NCBI RefSeq assembly: GCF_037038585.1
Contig: NW_027288510.1
Span: forward strand, 1,741,001-1,805,000
DNA: 64,000 nt
Direction of reading: 5' to 3'
DNA from: Patagioenas fasciata
Taxonomy: Eukaryota; Chordata; Aves; Columbiformes; Columbidae
Both the position numbers and the translations under genes were made by a program. The notes beneath the pieces were generated by a model that had not been told where the DNA came from, ran no database searches, and saw only the letters and a program-made list of their open reading frames with translations. Shown in pieces: positions 1 through 9,464 of this stretch (positions are counted from its first letter, which is position 1; each line of letters begins with the position of its first letter).

Positions 1-2908
1 GACAAAGGGGGTCCCCATGGTGCCACAATGGACCCTGGGGACAAACGAGGTCCCCAGGATGTCACAATGGGCCCTAGGGACAAAGGGAGTCCCCACCCTG
101 TCACAATAGGCCCTGAGGACAAAGGGGGTGCCCAGGATGTCACAATGGGTCCTGGGGACAAAGGGCATCCCCATGGTGCCACAATGGACCCTAGTGACAA
201 ACGGGGTCCCCAGGATGTCACAATGGGCCCTGGGGACAAGGGGGTCCCCAGGATCTCACAATGGACCCTGGGGACAAAGGGGGGGCCTGGGACGTCACAA
301 TTGGCCCTGGGGACAATGGGGGGTCCTGGGATGTCACAATGAGCCCTGGGCACAATTGGGGGGTCCTTAGATGTCACAACGGGCTCTGGGGACAAAGGGC
401 GTCTCCAGGATGTCACAATGGGCCCTGGGGACAAAGTGGGGTCCTGAAATGTCACAATGGGCCCTGGGCACAAAGGGGGTGCCCAGGATGTCACAATGGG
501 CTCTGGGGACAACGGGGATTCCAACGGTGTCACAATGGGCCCTTGAGACAAAGGGGGTCCCCAGGATGTCACAATGGGCTCTGGGGACAAAGGGGGTCCC
601 CAGGATGTCACAATGGGCTCTGGGGACAATGGGGGGTCCGGGGACGTCACAATGGGCCCTGGGTACAAAGGGGGTCCCCCGGAAGTCACAATGGGCCCTT
701 GGGACCAAGTGAGGTCCTGGGAAGTCACAATGGGCCCCAGTGACAAAGGGGGTCCCAATGGTGCCACAATGGGTCCTGGGGAAAAAGGGCGTCCCCAGGA
801 TGTCACAATGGGCTCTGGGGACAAGGGGGGGTCCCCATAGTGTTACAATGGGGCCCAGTGACAAGGGTGGTCCCCACGGTGCCACGGTGGGCCCTGGAGA
901 CAAGGGGGGTCCCCAGGATGTCACAATGGGCTCTGGGGACAAGGGGGGTCCCCACGGTGTCACAACGGGCCTTGGGTACAAAGTGGGGTCCTGGGATGTC
1001 ACATTGGGCCACAGTGACAAAAGGGGTCCCCACGGTGCCACAACGGGCCAGAGGGACAAGGCGGTCCCCATGATTTCAAAATGGGCCCTGGGGACAATGG
1101 GAGGTCCTGGGATGTCACAATGAGCCCTGGGGACAAACGGGGGTCCCTATGGTGTCACAATGGGTCCCCAGTGACAAGGGGGGTCCCCAGGATGTCACAA
1201 TGGGCCCTGGGGACAAAGAGGGGTCCCCATGGTGTATACAATGGGTCCCCAGTGACAAGGGGGGTCCCCAGGATGTCACAATGGGCCCTGGGGACAAAGA
1301 GGGTCCTGGGACTTCACAATGGGCCCTGCGGACAAGGGCTGGTCCCCAGGATGTCACAATGGGCCCTGGGGACAATTGGGGGGTCCTGGGATGTGACAAT
1401 GGGCCCTGGAGTCAAAGGGGTGTCCCCATGGTGTCACAATGGGCCCTGGGGACATAGGGGGGTCCTGGGATGTCACAATGGGCACTGGGAATAAAGAGGG
1501 GGTCCCCAGGGTGCAACTATGGGCCCTGGGGACAAGAGGGTCCCCAGGAGGTCACAATGGGCCCTGAGGACAAGGGGGGGTCCCCATGGTGTCACAATGG
1601 GTCCGCAGTGACGAGGAGGGTCCCCATGGTGTCACAATTGGCCCTGGGGACAACGGGGGTCCCGATGGTGTCACAATGGGCCCTTGGGAAAAAGGCTGTC
1701 CCCTGAATGTCACAATGGGCCCTGGGGACAATGGGGGTCCCAAGGATGTCACAATGGGCTCTGGGGACAATGGGGGGTCCGGGGATGTCACAATAGGCCC
1801 TGGGGACAAAGAGGGGTCCTGGGACGTCACAATGGGCCCTGGTGACAAAGGGGGTCCTGGGATGTCACAATGGGCTCTGGGGACAAAGGGGTCCCCAGGA
1901 TGCCACAATGGGCCCTGGGGAAGATTGGGGGGTCCTGAGATGTCACAATGTGCCCTGGGGACAAAACAATGTTCCCTGAATGTCACAATGGGCCCTGGGG
2001 AAAAAGGGGGGTCCCCAGGACGCCACAATGGGCCCTGGAAACAATTGGGGTGTCCTGAGATGTCACAATGGGCCCTGGGGACAAAGGGGGATTCTGGGAC
2101 GTCACAATGGCCCCTGGGGACAAAGGGAGTCCCCACCCTGTCACAATGGGCCCTGGGGACAAAGAGGGTCCCCAGGATGTCACAATGGACCCTGGGGACA
2201 AGGGGGGTCCTGGAATGTCACAATGGGCCCTGGGGACAAAGGGGGTCCCCAGGATTTCACAATAGGCACTGGGGACAAGGGGGTCCCCAGGATGTCACAA
2301 TGGGCCCTGGGGATGACGGGGGGTCCTGGGACGTCACAATGGGCCCTGGGGACAACTGGGAGGTCCCTAAATGTCACAATGGGCCCTGGGGACAAAGGGG
2401 GTCCCCACGGTGTCACAATGGGCCCAGGGGACAGAGGGGGCTCCCCAGGATGTCACAACGGGCTCTGGGGACCAGGGGCGTCCCGAGGATGTCACAATGG
2501 GCCCTGGGGACAAAGTGGGGTCCTGGGAGGTCACAATGGGCCCTGGGGACAAAGGGGGTTTCCAGGATGTCACAATGGGCTCTGGGGACAACAGGGGTCC
2601 CGACGGTGTCACAATGGGCCCTTTGGACAAAGGCTGTCCCCTGAATGTCACAACGGGCCCTGGGGACAATGGGGGGTCCGGGGACGTCACAATGGGCCCT
2701 GGGGCAAAGGGGGTCCCCAGGATGTCACAATGGGCCTTCAGTATAAAGTGGGGTCCTGGGATGTCACAATGGGCCCTGGGGACAAAGGGGGGTCCTGGGA
2801 CGTCACAATGGGCCCTGCGGATCAAGGATGGTGCCCTGGATGTTACAATGGGCTCTGGGGACAATGGGGGGTCCTGGAATGTCACAATGGGCCCTGGGGA
2901 CAAAGGGA
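1..2908 (+). repeat. S39 minisatellite, left block (G-rich strand on +)
   Basis: Tandem units of about 39 bp (38-40) run from the first base to about 2908. A typical unit reads GTCACAATGGGCCCTGGGG, then ACAAAGGGGGTCCCCAGGAT. About 74 units fit by length. Variants differ mainly after the GTCACAATGG part: TCCCCAGGATGTC, TCCTGGGATGTC, TCCCCATGGTGTC or CCTGAATGTC. The same family occurs at 7978-8444 in this orientation and at 14322-64000 in the opposite orientation. Open frames across this block come from the 39-bp period and are not evidence of coding. The left edge is cut by the window, so the true length is unknown. Confidence 0.97.
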
Positions 2909-3344
2909 GGAGCTGCTGGGGCTGGAGCTGGAGAGAGCAGGAGAAGGGGAAGCAGCTGGAGGGTGAAGTGCAGGGGATCCCCACAGCTGCTGCTGCAGCT
3001 GCACCAGAGACAGCTGCCCCTCTGGGTGAGGAAGAGTCCCTGTGAGCAGCCTCAGCAGAGCAGATCACAAACGTGCACCGCAGGGTCTGTGTAAGTGGGG
3101 AAAATCACTGTCCGGCCGTATAGTGTGTGTGTGTGTGGGGTGCGTCTGGGGAGCCTCGTGCTGTGAGAGCTGTCAGACACCCATGTGTTCTCTTAGGTGC
3201 GGGATGGACAAACGGCTGGAGCTACAGAATAGAAGGGGAGGGAAAGACAGGCAGACAGAAGGGCCTGAACTCCACAGCTTGCCTGGCAGTGCAGAGAGCA
3301 GGAACTGTGGTGAGTCCTGGGCCCTTGGGCTCATTTCGTCCTGT
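2909..3344. other. single-copy segment after the left S39 block
   Basis: The repeat stops abruptly in a purine-rich stretch (AGCTGGAGAGAGCAGGAG-like), followed by CAG/CTG-rich sequence. There is a consensus-like 5' splice site, GTAAGT at 3091-3096, and a short TG dinucleotide run at 3124-3137. A further GTGAGT at about 3311 also resembles a donor. I see no ORF with convincing protein character and recognise no gene. It could be transcribed sequence or intron, but nothing here decides that. Confidence 0.5.
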
Positions 3345-4320
3345 TTTGTGCTCCCCTCCCTCCCTCCCTGCTCCCTCCTCTTTCCTACTGTGTCCTTCTC
3401 CCTCTTCATCTCTTCTCTCTCTGCCCCTCTCTGCTTCTTCCTCACCGTTTCCTCCACCCGTCTGCACCTCTGTGCAGGGTTTCTCGTATCTCCCTCTCTG
3501 TCTCCGCTGCTCTGTGCTTCTCATCATCCCTGGTTTCTCTTTGTCACCATTCTGCTCTGTTGCTGTGTCCTGCTCCCTGCCCCATCATTTCTCACTGTAT
3601 CCCTCTGTCCTGCTCCCTGCACCTGTTCCTGCCCCTCTTCTTTTTTACTCCCTCTCCATCTTGCTGCCCGCCCCAGGATTTTTTCCCCAATCTCTGTCCT
3701 GCCCCCAACCCTTGTTGTTCTTTCTCTCTCCTGCTCCCCTTCTGTCTTTCTGCCTGTCTTCCCTTTCCCGGCTGCTTCTTTCTCCAGCTCTGTCCAGATT
3801 ACTGCCCCTCTTACTTTTGATGTCTTTCTGTCCTGGTTTTCTTTCTGTCTCCCATCCCTGTTCCCAGTGCCATCCCTTCTCACTATATCACCCCTGTCCA
3901 GCTGGCTCTGCCTTTTCGTTGTCTTCTCTTCCTCTTTCCTGCTGCTCAGCCCTCTTTTCCTCTTTCTCCAGCTCCTTGCTGCATGTTTCCCCTTTCCAGT
4001 CTCTTCATTTGGATCCCAACTTTGCTTTATTTCTCACTCCCTTTGTTCTGTTCCCTGTCTTTCTTTTTGTCTCTCCATCTGTGCATCCCCCTCCCTGTCT
4101 TTCTCCAGCCCCTTCCTGCTTCTCCTCCTCCCCCCTCCCCATCCCTCTGTCCTGCTCATCAGCCCTGCTGGTTCTTCCTCCCTGTCTCATCCCAGCTCAT
4201 TGTGCCTTTTTGCCTTCATCTCTCCGTCCTTTTCCCTGTGTGTTTGTTTCTCTCTCAGCTCCTCTGTCTTCTCTCTTGTCTGATTTGTCTCTTGCTGGTC
4301 CTCTGTCCTTCTCCCCAGCA
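3345..4320. repeat. pyrimidine-rich low-complexity tract
   Basis: Nearly 1 kb of the + strand is C/T-rich, with loosely repeated blocks such as TCTGTCCTGCTCCCTGC, TTTCTCTCT and CCTCCCTCC. Long Ser/Leu/Pro/Phe-rich frames are open here only because pyrimidine-rich DNA has few stop triplets (TAA, TAG and TGA all need purines). The composition is not protein-like. The tract is homopurine on the other strand and may form triplex DNA or act as an extended polypyrimidine region of an intron. It ends near CTTCTCCCCAGCAG (about 4309-4322), a good-looking 3' splice site. Confidence 0.75.
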
Positions 4321-5309
4321 GCTTCAACTGAATGGCCAGGTGTCCCTGCGCTCTGGTGGTTCCTCATCACTGCCCTGGGCTGTGTCTGTAGGGCTGGGGA
4401 TCATTTAGGAGCTGCTCTCCTTCTGCAGACAGCAGAGCCTGGTGCAGCTACAGCAGAGGTTGTTCTCAGCTGCTGCTTATGCAGCTCGTTGGAAGAGCAG
4501 CTGTGGGCCTTCTTTGGAAGGGAGGTTTCTTGTTCTGTGCTTACTGCTCCTGGGGACCCTGCACAGGAGCGGTGTTGGGGTCTGCAGGGACGGGTGGGAC
4601 CTGCTGTGATTCCTGGTGAACGTGAACTGAACTTGTCCTGATGTCCTCGAATGAAAACAGACTGACTGGAGATGGTTTACTGCCCTGTTTCAGTTCCAAA
4701 CTACATGCTTGGCACTGGAGAACATGAGACTTTGTGCTGCGTTCCAGATGTCAGCTGAGAACATCACTGCCTTTGGTACCAGGGCAGGTGGTCTGTGATC
4801 AGGGGTGCGGACTTGCATGGCAGTGCTTTAATGAACATTTTATGGTCTTGCCACTTCAAAGCCCTTCATTTTCCTAGAAATTTGAAGATGGCATTTCTCA
4901 TTCGGAGGTTCAGACTTCGGTTGGACTTGATGTTGAATGGTCCATACAATGGGGTGCATAAAAGAAGAATCTCGCTTCCTTGTTGTTGTTGTTTTCTAAC
5001 GCTGTCTGAATTTGGTAAGCAAGAGGAAGAGTGGCTTGCAGTGTCTGCTTTTGAGAGGAACGTATTCCTGACTGTCTCCATCTCTGTATGGTGAAGCTTT
5101 CTGCCTGCACTATGATTTTGCTGGGCTGTGAGGCTGTGTTGGAGCAGCAGAGCTCAGAAGTGGTGGCTTTAAAGGCATTGAAGCTGTGGTCAAACTAGCA
5201 GGAAAAGCTGGTTTCTTCCCAGAGAGCTGCCTGACAAAAACAGCTACAAGTAAAGACCCTTGAAGTTGGCTTTTTTTATTTAAATTTACTATTAATATGT
5301 AGCTTTTGG
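4321..5309. other. single-copy intergenic or intronic DNA
   Basis: This is unremarkable mixed-composition sequence with no long tandem repeat. Around 4912-4945 a phrase resembling GGTTGGACTTGATG is reminiscent of the 3' part of CR1 LINEs but is too short and diverged to call. The frames of about 100 aa found here have no recognisable motif. The last 50 bases are A/T-rich (TTTTTTTATTTAAATTTA). Confidence 0.5.
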
Positions 5310-5330
5310 GATTGATTGATTGATTGATTT
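5310..5330 (+). repeat. (ATTG)n microsatellite
   Basis: About five tandem copies of a GATT/ATTG tetranucleotide lie next to an A/T-rich stretch. It is a short simple-sequence repeat with no other visible role. Confidence 0.85.
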
Positions 5331-5554
5331 CTGGGAAGCAAGAAGTGAGAGCCTGTGCACTCCCACAGGCAGAGCTGCCTCCCAAAATAGGTGCCCCCTT
5401 CTCCACTTCTGTTCCTTCCATGCTGGTGTAGCACAAGGCCATGCAGCAGTGTGCAGATGTGGTGATTCCAATGTGACTGTGAGGTCAGAGCCCCTCGGTG
5501 ACGTGCTGTGCTGTGTCTTGGCAGCAGCAGCATCATGGGGCGAGCGTGGGGGCC

Positions 5555-5635
5555 ATGGTCCTCACCCTGTTCCTCCTCCTGGTGTCCCTGCCAGCCCGGG
5601 ACGCCCAGGCTGCTCCAGCCGAGCGCAGGGAGCAG
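5555..5635 (+). CDS. orphan signal-peptide-like first coding exon (candidate)
   Basis: The ATG at 5555 sits in an ideal Kozak context (GGGGCCATGG). Its 27 codons begin MVLTLFLLLVSLPARDAQA and end at CAG followed by GTGGGC, a usable 5' splice site at 5636. Residues 2-12 are strongly hydrophobic and are followed by A-R-D-A-Q-A, a plausible signal-peptidase site, then a charged stretch (AERREQ). A 3' splice site (GTGCTGTGTCTTGGCAG, ending 5524) lies just upstream, so the exon could be about 5525-5635. Exon phase would be 0. No second exon is recognisable downstream, where GC-rich sequence and a minisatellite follow. I do not recognise the family. It may be the start of a secreted or membrane protein, a decayed remnant, or chance. 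Confidence 0.35.
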
Positions 5636-5940
5636 GTGGGCGAGCAGGGGCAGCACCCAGCCCCGAGCAGCTCAGCAGGGCAGCAGTGGGGCCAGGGCTG
5701 GGGCTGGGGCCGGGAGAGCAGCCGGGCTGGGCCGGGCAGGGCGAGCCAGGCAGCACCAGGGTGTGGGCAGGGGGCAGACACCCGCAGGGAGGGGAGAGGG
5801 GCTGCGGCTGCTTCAGGGGCAGGTTCTGGGCAAGCAGGGGCTGGGAGTGCTGGCACAGGGCAGAAACCAGCACTGAGTCCCTGTGGGGCCCTCCCTGCCC
5901 CCCAGCCTCGTGCCACACGGCCCCATCCCAGGGCGCGCTT
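5636..5940. other. GC-rich single-copy segment
   Basis: This segment is G-rich with runs such as GGGGCTGGGGCCGGG and no tandem unit of clear period. It would be the intron after the candidate signal-peptide exon if that exon is real. No further exon is convincing. Confidence 0.45.
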
Positions 5941-6524
5941 TGAGCCTTTGGGCCCGTTTCAAATCAAAGCTGGGATTGCTTTGGCACTTTGGGCCACTTT
6001 AGAGCTAAACCTGGGCACATTTGTGCCCTTTGGGATCGTTTCTGCCTATATCTGGGAGTTCTTTGGTTTTCCAGTTTTGTTTATACCCAAATCTGGGGGT
6101 GTTTGGGCCATTTTTGGCCATTTTTTTACCCAAATCTGGGCATACTTTGACTCTTTGGTCCAGTTTCACCCTGAATCTGGGGATGTTATACCCCTTTTTG
6201 GCCAGTTTTGCTCAAATCTAGTGGTGCTTTGGTTTTTTCTGCCTCTCTTGACCCGATATACTCAGGTGCTTTTGCCCATTTTTTCCCCTGATATGGGCAC
6301 TGTGATCCCAAATATGGGATGTTTTCATGTTTGCCGACAGCTTTGCACCCAAGTGTGGATGTTTTTGCCTCTTTGGGCCACTTTTTGCCCAAATACTCAG
6401 ATTGTTTTGCCTGTGTTGACCAATTTAGCCCCCAAATATTTGGAATATTTTGTCATTTTGCCAGTTTTTTCCCCAAATACGGCTATTTTTCTACAAGATA
6501 TGGGCACTGTTGTCCTAAATATGT
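5941..6524 (+). repeat. degenerate ~42-bp minisatellite
   Basis: Imperfect units of about 40-45 bp carry a CCCAAATCTGGG-like phrase followed by a TTTGGGCCATTTTT-like phrase. CCCAAATCTGGG or its variants recur near 6007, 6047, 6090, 6131, 6171 and 6215, and more loosely up to about 6500. The paired TTTGGG and CCCAAA give each unit a short inverted repeat. Divergence between units is high, so this is an older array than S39. The open frame on + through it is a consequence of low stop content and is not a gene. Confidence 0.75.
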
Positions 6525-6572
6525 TGTGTTGTGTTTTGTTTTTTCTCTCTTGTCTATGTCCTCTTTTACCTG
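6525..6572 (+). repeat. inverted repeat pair a, left arm
   Basis: This 48-bp arm is the reverse complement of 12233-12280 with a single mismatch (47/48). It includes TTTTGTTTTTTCTCTCTTG and CTCTTTTACCTG. It is one of three pairs found in mirror order around about 9 kb. Confidence 0.9.
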
Positions 6573-7049
6573 GAATGCAGGAGTGTTGCTCGGTGAGCCT
6601 GGAAACCTCTCTGATCTGTGCTTGACTCCAGGACATGGCCTTGGCAGAGTTGATCGAGCTTCTCAGCTGGGTCCTGGTTAGGAGCCTTGGGCTGTCCCAG
6701 AGGTGAGTTGTCACTGTCTGTCTGCTTGAGCGAATAAACACTCGTGTTTTAATAGGTTATTCATGTGTGATTGTACCCAAGATCCTCTCAGAGGCTTTCC
6801 AAAAGCTTTTTGTGCCTTGGTGGTATTAGACAGACAAGTCATGAATGTTCAATTTGCCTGAAAACCTGCTAGGTCTCAGCAAAAAGGTCACCCGTGCTCT
6901 GTTTCTAGCTGTGGGAACACACACCTCTGTATGTGTCTCGTGTCATTATCTCAGCCTCTCCCATCACAGCAGGTGACTGAGGAAGCAGGAGATCACAACG
7001 TGCCATGGAAGCTCCCACCCGTGTTTGACTCCCTGTTTGGTTCCTGCAG
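6573..7049. other. single-copy segment with an AATAAA signal
   Basis: Mixed-composition DNA. AATAAA occurs at 6733-6738, followed by T/G-containing sequence (CACTCGTGTTTTAATAGG), as at a 3' end of a transcript or an old LTR, but no coding sequence leading into it is recognisable. GGTGAGTTG near 6702 resembles a 5' splice site. A polypyrimidine stretch leads into the acceptor of the next candidate exon. Confidence 0.45.
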
Positions 7050-7109
7050 TCCATGCTGATCAAGCCTCTTGGTGTAATCCTGTTCCTGAGCCTGAGGGGA
7101 ATCGCAGGG
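7050..7109 (+). CDS. short exon candidate with leader-peptide character
   Basis: These 60 bases lie between a strong 3' splice site (CTCCCTGTTTGGTTCCTGCAG, ending 7049) and a strong 5' splice site (GGG followed by GTAAGT at 7110). One frame is fully open for 20 codons. Its second codon is ATG, giving MLIKPLGVILFLSLRGIAG, a short hydrophobic peptide like the leader exons of immunoglobulin-superfamily or other secreted proteins. No partner exon is visible downstream within the next few hundred bases, where telomere-like DNA begins. The base sequence just after the donor belongs to inverted repeat pair b, and the mirror copy near 10650 lacks the GTAAGT. Real exon, pseudogene fragment and chance all remain possible. 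Confidence 0.28.
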
Positions 7110-7125
7110 GTAAGTGTTCAGTGTT

Positions 7126-7200
7126 CATTGGTTACTGGCCTTTTGCGTTTGTTAGTATTTGGTTTATTATTTGTGAACGTTTTCTTGCAATAGTTGAGCC
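7126..7200 (+). repeat. inverted repeat pair b, left arm
   Basis: These 75 bases align without gaps to the reverse complement of 10569-10643, with about 63 of 75 positions identical. Conserved parts are GGCTCAACTAT, GCAAGAAAAC and GCAAAAGGCCAG as read on the minus strand. Similarity continues weakly toward 7110. Confidence 0.85.
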
Positions 7201-7376
7201 TTGCAGTAGCCAGCAGGCTCTGATTTAGGAGAAACATGGATGATCATTTTTTGCCCTGGTGCTCCATGCTCCCACGTTAGTGTGGGTTTCCTTTTGTGTG
7301 TGTGAGAGGTCTCCTGCCTTGCTTTAGGATTACAGTAAGTGATTGGACTAATATTAGAAGTTTAGATGAAGGGATA
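7201..7376. other. single-copy segment
   Basis: Short unique sequence before the telomere-like tract. I see no exon, motif or tandem repeat in it. Confidence 0.5.
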
Positions 7377-7970
7377 GGTGTTAGGGTTAGGGTTAGGGTT
7401 ATTATTAGGGTTTGATTAGGATTAGGTTTAGGGTTTATGGGTAGGGATGTGGTTAGTGATAAGGGTTAGTATTAGGGTTAATGTTAGGAGTAAGGATTAA
7501 GGTTAGGGGTTAGGGAATAGTGTTTGTGTAAGCAGTAAGACTTCAGGTTTAGGGGGAAAGGGTAGGAATATGGTTAAGGTTGGCATAGGGTTAGGAGTTT
7601 GGGTTAGGGTTAGGCTTAGGTTTTGGAGTTTGGGTTAGGGTTAGGCTTAGGAGTTTGGGTTAGGCTTAGTCTTAAGCTTAGGAGTTTGGTTTAGGCTTAG
7701 ACTTAGGGTTAGGAGTTTGAGTTAGGATTTAGGGTTAGTCTTAAGGCTAGGAGTTTGGGTTAGGGTTGGGCTTAGGCGTCTGGGTTGGGCTTAGGCGTCT
7801 GGGTTGGGCTTAGGCTTAGAGTTAGGAGTTTGGGTTAGGTTTAAGGGATTGGGATAAGGGTTAAGAGATTGGGTTAGGGTTAAGGGATTGGGTTAGGATT
7901 GGGTTTAGGGTTAGGAATTAGGCTTAGGTTTAGGATTAGGATTAGCGTTATGGTCTGGGGTTAGGAATCT
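7377..7970 (+). repeat. degenerate interstitial telomere-like repeat
   Basis: It begins with perfect tandem TTAGGG (GGTGTTAGGGTTAGGGTTAGG) and continues for almost 600 bp as decayed copies: TTAGGGTTTGGG, GGTTAGGCTTAGGAGTTTGGG and AAGGGATTGGGTTAGG. The G-rich strand is on +, the orientation a terminal repeat would have at a right-hand chromosome end. The strong divergence shows it is an old internal block, typical of subtelomeric or fusion-derived DNA, and not a functional end. G-quadruplex formation is likely on + where runs are intact. Confidence 0.92.
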
Positions 7971-7977
7971 TAACCCT

Positions 7978-8444
7978 CGACAGGGACAAAGGGGGTCCCC
8001 ACGGTGTCACAATGGGACCTGGGGACAATGGGAGTCCCCAGCATGTCACAATGGGCCCTGGGGACAGAGAGGGGTGCCCTGAATGTCAGAATGGGCCCCA
8101 GTGACAAAGGGATCCCCCATGGTGCCAAAATGGGCCCTGGGGACAAAGTAAGGTCCTGGAATGTCACAATGGGACCCAGTAACAAAGGGGGTCCCCATGG
8201 TGCGAAAATGGGCCCTGGGGACAAAGGGGGTCCCTAGGATGTCACAATGGGCTCTGGGGACAATGGGGGGTACTGGGATGTCACAATGGGCCCTGGGGAC
8301 AAGGGGGAGTCATGGGACGTCCAATGGGCCCTGGGGACAAAGGGGGTCCCCAGGATGTCACAGTGGGCTCTGGGGACAATGGGGGGTGTCCAGGATGTCA
8401 CAATGGGCCCTGAGGACAAGGCGGGGTCCCCATGGTGTCACAAA
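7978..8444 (+). repeat. S39 minisatellite, small middle block
   Basis: About 12 units of the 39-bp family lie in the same orientation as 1-2908 (for example ACAAAGGGGGTCCCCACGG, then TGTCACAATGGGACCTGGGG). The block directly follows the telomere-like tract and ends at the CR1 tail. It is separated from the left block by about 5 kb and is opposite in orientation to the large right-hand block. Confidence 0.95.
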
Positions 8445-8536
8445 ACAACGTCCTCAGGGATATGGGTCAGTGCCAGGGGTAGGTTATGCTTGGCCTCCAT
8501 GACCTCGAGGGTCTTTTCCAACCAAAATGAGTTCTT
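8445..8536 (+). mobile_element. CR1-type LINE, 3' end fragment
   Basis: The sequence AACAACGTCCTCAGGG to GGTCTTTTCCAACCAAAATGA matches the well-known 3' end of avian and reptilian CR1 retrotransposons: a ...GATGACCTCGAGGGTC... phrase, then TTCCAACC..AATGATTCT. Only the last ~90 bp are present, as expected for the severe 5' truncation of CR1 copies. It inserted at, or forms, the right edge of the middle S39 block. This is the clearest taxonomic marker in the window. I recognise it from memory of the family; no alignment was run. Confidence 0.7.
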
Positions 8537-8571
8537 AGGGTTTATCCCAAATGATGGGAACCCCCGCTTCC
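8513..8571 (+). repeat. inverted repeat pair c, left arm
   Basis: It is the reverse complement of 9461-9526, with two substitutions and one indel of about 7 bp (an AATCACT-like insertion in the right arm). The shared core includes GGGTTTATCCCAAATGATGG and GGAACCCCCG. The arm overlaps the CR1 tail, so the right arm carries part of the same element end (TTGGTTGGAAAA). Confidence 0.9.
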
Positions 8572-8645
8572 ATCTCTGCTCTTCACCAAACACCTTTTAG
8601 AGGATGAAGAGGAAGGAGACGCAACACCTCAGCATACGGAGGGTC

Positions 8646-8812
8646 TTCCCCAAAGGGGTGGTCTGGGGTATCCAAAACACAAGGGGTGGTCTGGGGTATC
8701 CAAAACACAAGGGGTGGTGTGGGCATCCAAAGCACAAGGGGTGGTCTGGGGTATCCAAAACACAAGGGGTGGTGTGGGCATCCGAAGCACAAGGGGTGGT
8801 CTGGGCCATCCA
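8646..8812 (+). repeat. 28-bp tandem repeat, about six copies
   Basis: Units of 28-29 bp read ACACAAGGGGTGGTCTGGGG then TATCCAAA, alternating with a variant reading GGTGTGGGCATCC(A/G)AAGC. All three frames stay open on the minus strand through the repeat, giving PRPPLVLRMPTPPLVFWIPQ-type peptides. This is a repeat artefact that extends the reading frame of the acidic exon candidate next to it. Confidence 0.93.
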
Positions 8813-8943
8813 AAGCTCTCCTGGAGCGACTGCTGCTTCTTCTTGCTTTCCATCAGCTTCTTGATGTCTTCCCGCGTGGGGATGCGCTCGTCATCTTCGT
8901 CATCTTCGTCATCTTCGTCATCTTCGTCATCTTCGTCATCTTC
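8811..8943 (-). CDS. acidic exon-like open frame (candidate exon or pseudo-exon)
   Basis: Read on minus from 8943, six copies of GAAGATGAC (8890-8943) encode EDD repeats: with the next GAG there are 19 consecutive acidic residues. A non-repetitive, hydrophilic segment follows: RIPTREDIKKLMESKKKQQ, then SLQESFG. The Lys/Gln-rich helix-like sequence looks like genuine protein, unlike the repeat-derived frames elsewhere. CTGGGCAG just upstream on minus could be a 3' splice site, but its polypyrimidine tract is weak. Downstream the frame runs into the 28-bp repeat with no clear donor. I do not recognise the protein; acidic tracts like this are common in nuclear proteins. It may be an exon of a decayed or partial gene. 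Confidence 0.35.
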
Positions 8944-9046
8944 CTGCCCAGCATCCCAGGCCCATCCGCAGCTGCTGGAGCTTCCATGAAAGGCCTGGAG
9001 CCACGCGCCGCTCCAGCTTCATCCAAAAGAGGTGGTGAGCTCCAAA

Positions 9047-9464
9047 AAGGAAGGAAGGAGGGAAGGAAGGAGGGAAGGAAGGAGGGAAGGAAGGAGGGAA
9101 GGAAGGAGGGAAGGAAGGAGGGAAGGAGGGAAGGAAGGAAGGAGGGAAGGAAGGAAGGAGGGAAGGAAGGAAGGAGGGAAGGAAGGAAGGAGGGAAGGAA
9201 GGAGGGAGGGAAGGAGGGAGGGAAGGAGGGAAGGAAGGAGGGAAGGAAGGAGGGAAGGAAGGAGGGAAGGAAGGAAGGAAGGAAGGAGGGAAGGAAGGAA
9301 GGAGGGAGGGAGGGAAGGAGGGAGGGAAGGAGGGAGGGAAGGAAGGAGGGAGGGAAGGAAGGAAGGAGGGAAGGAAGGAAGGAGGGAAGGAAGGAAGGAG
9401 GGAGGGAAGGAAGGAGGGAGGGAAGGAAGGAGGGAGGGAAGGAAGGAGGGAAGGAAGGAAGGAA
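9047..9464 (+). repeat. GGAA/GGGA homopurine microsatellite
   Basis: About 420 bp are built only of GGAAGGAAGG and GGAGGGAAGG blocks on +. It is a homopurine-homopyrimidine tract with mirror symmetry, able to form triplex (H-)DNA, and contains dozens of GGAA cores that ETS-type factors can bind. Long EGRKEGRK or SFLPSFLP frames in it are trivial. Confidence 0.97.

Noticed and set aside
3042..4641. Plus-strand frames of 413 and 504 codons rich in Ser, Leu, Pro and Phe
   Set aside because: They lie in a pyrimidine-rich tract in which stop triplets are rare; two overlapping frames are equally open and neither has a domain-like composition.
4912..4945. Second CR1 tail
   Set aside because: Only about 15 bases resemble the CR1 3' end, too little to separate from chance.
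6525..7200. Solo LTR of an endogenous retrovirus (AATAAA at 6733, inverted copies at 10569 and 12233)
   Set aside because: No TG...CA ends, target-site duplication, primer-binding site or retroviral coding remnant could be seen; the copies are short separate pieces.
7377..7970. Functional telomere
   Set aside because: Most copies are mutated, the block is internal, and unrelated sequence continues on both sides.
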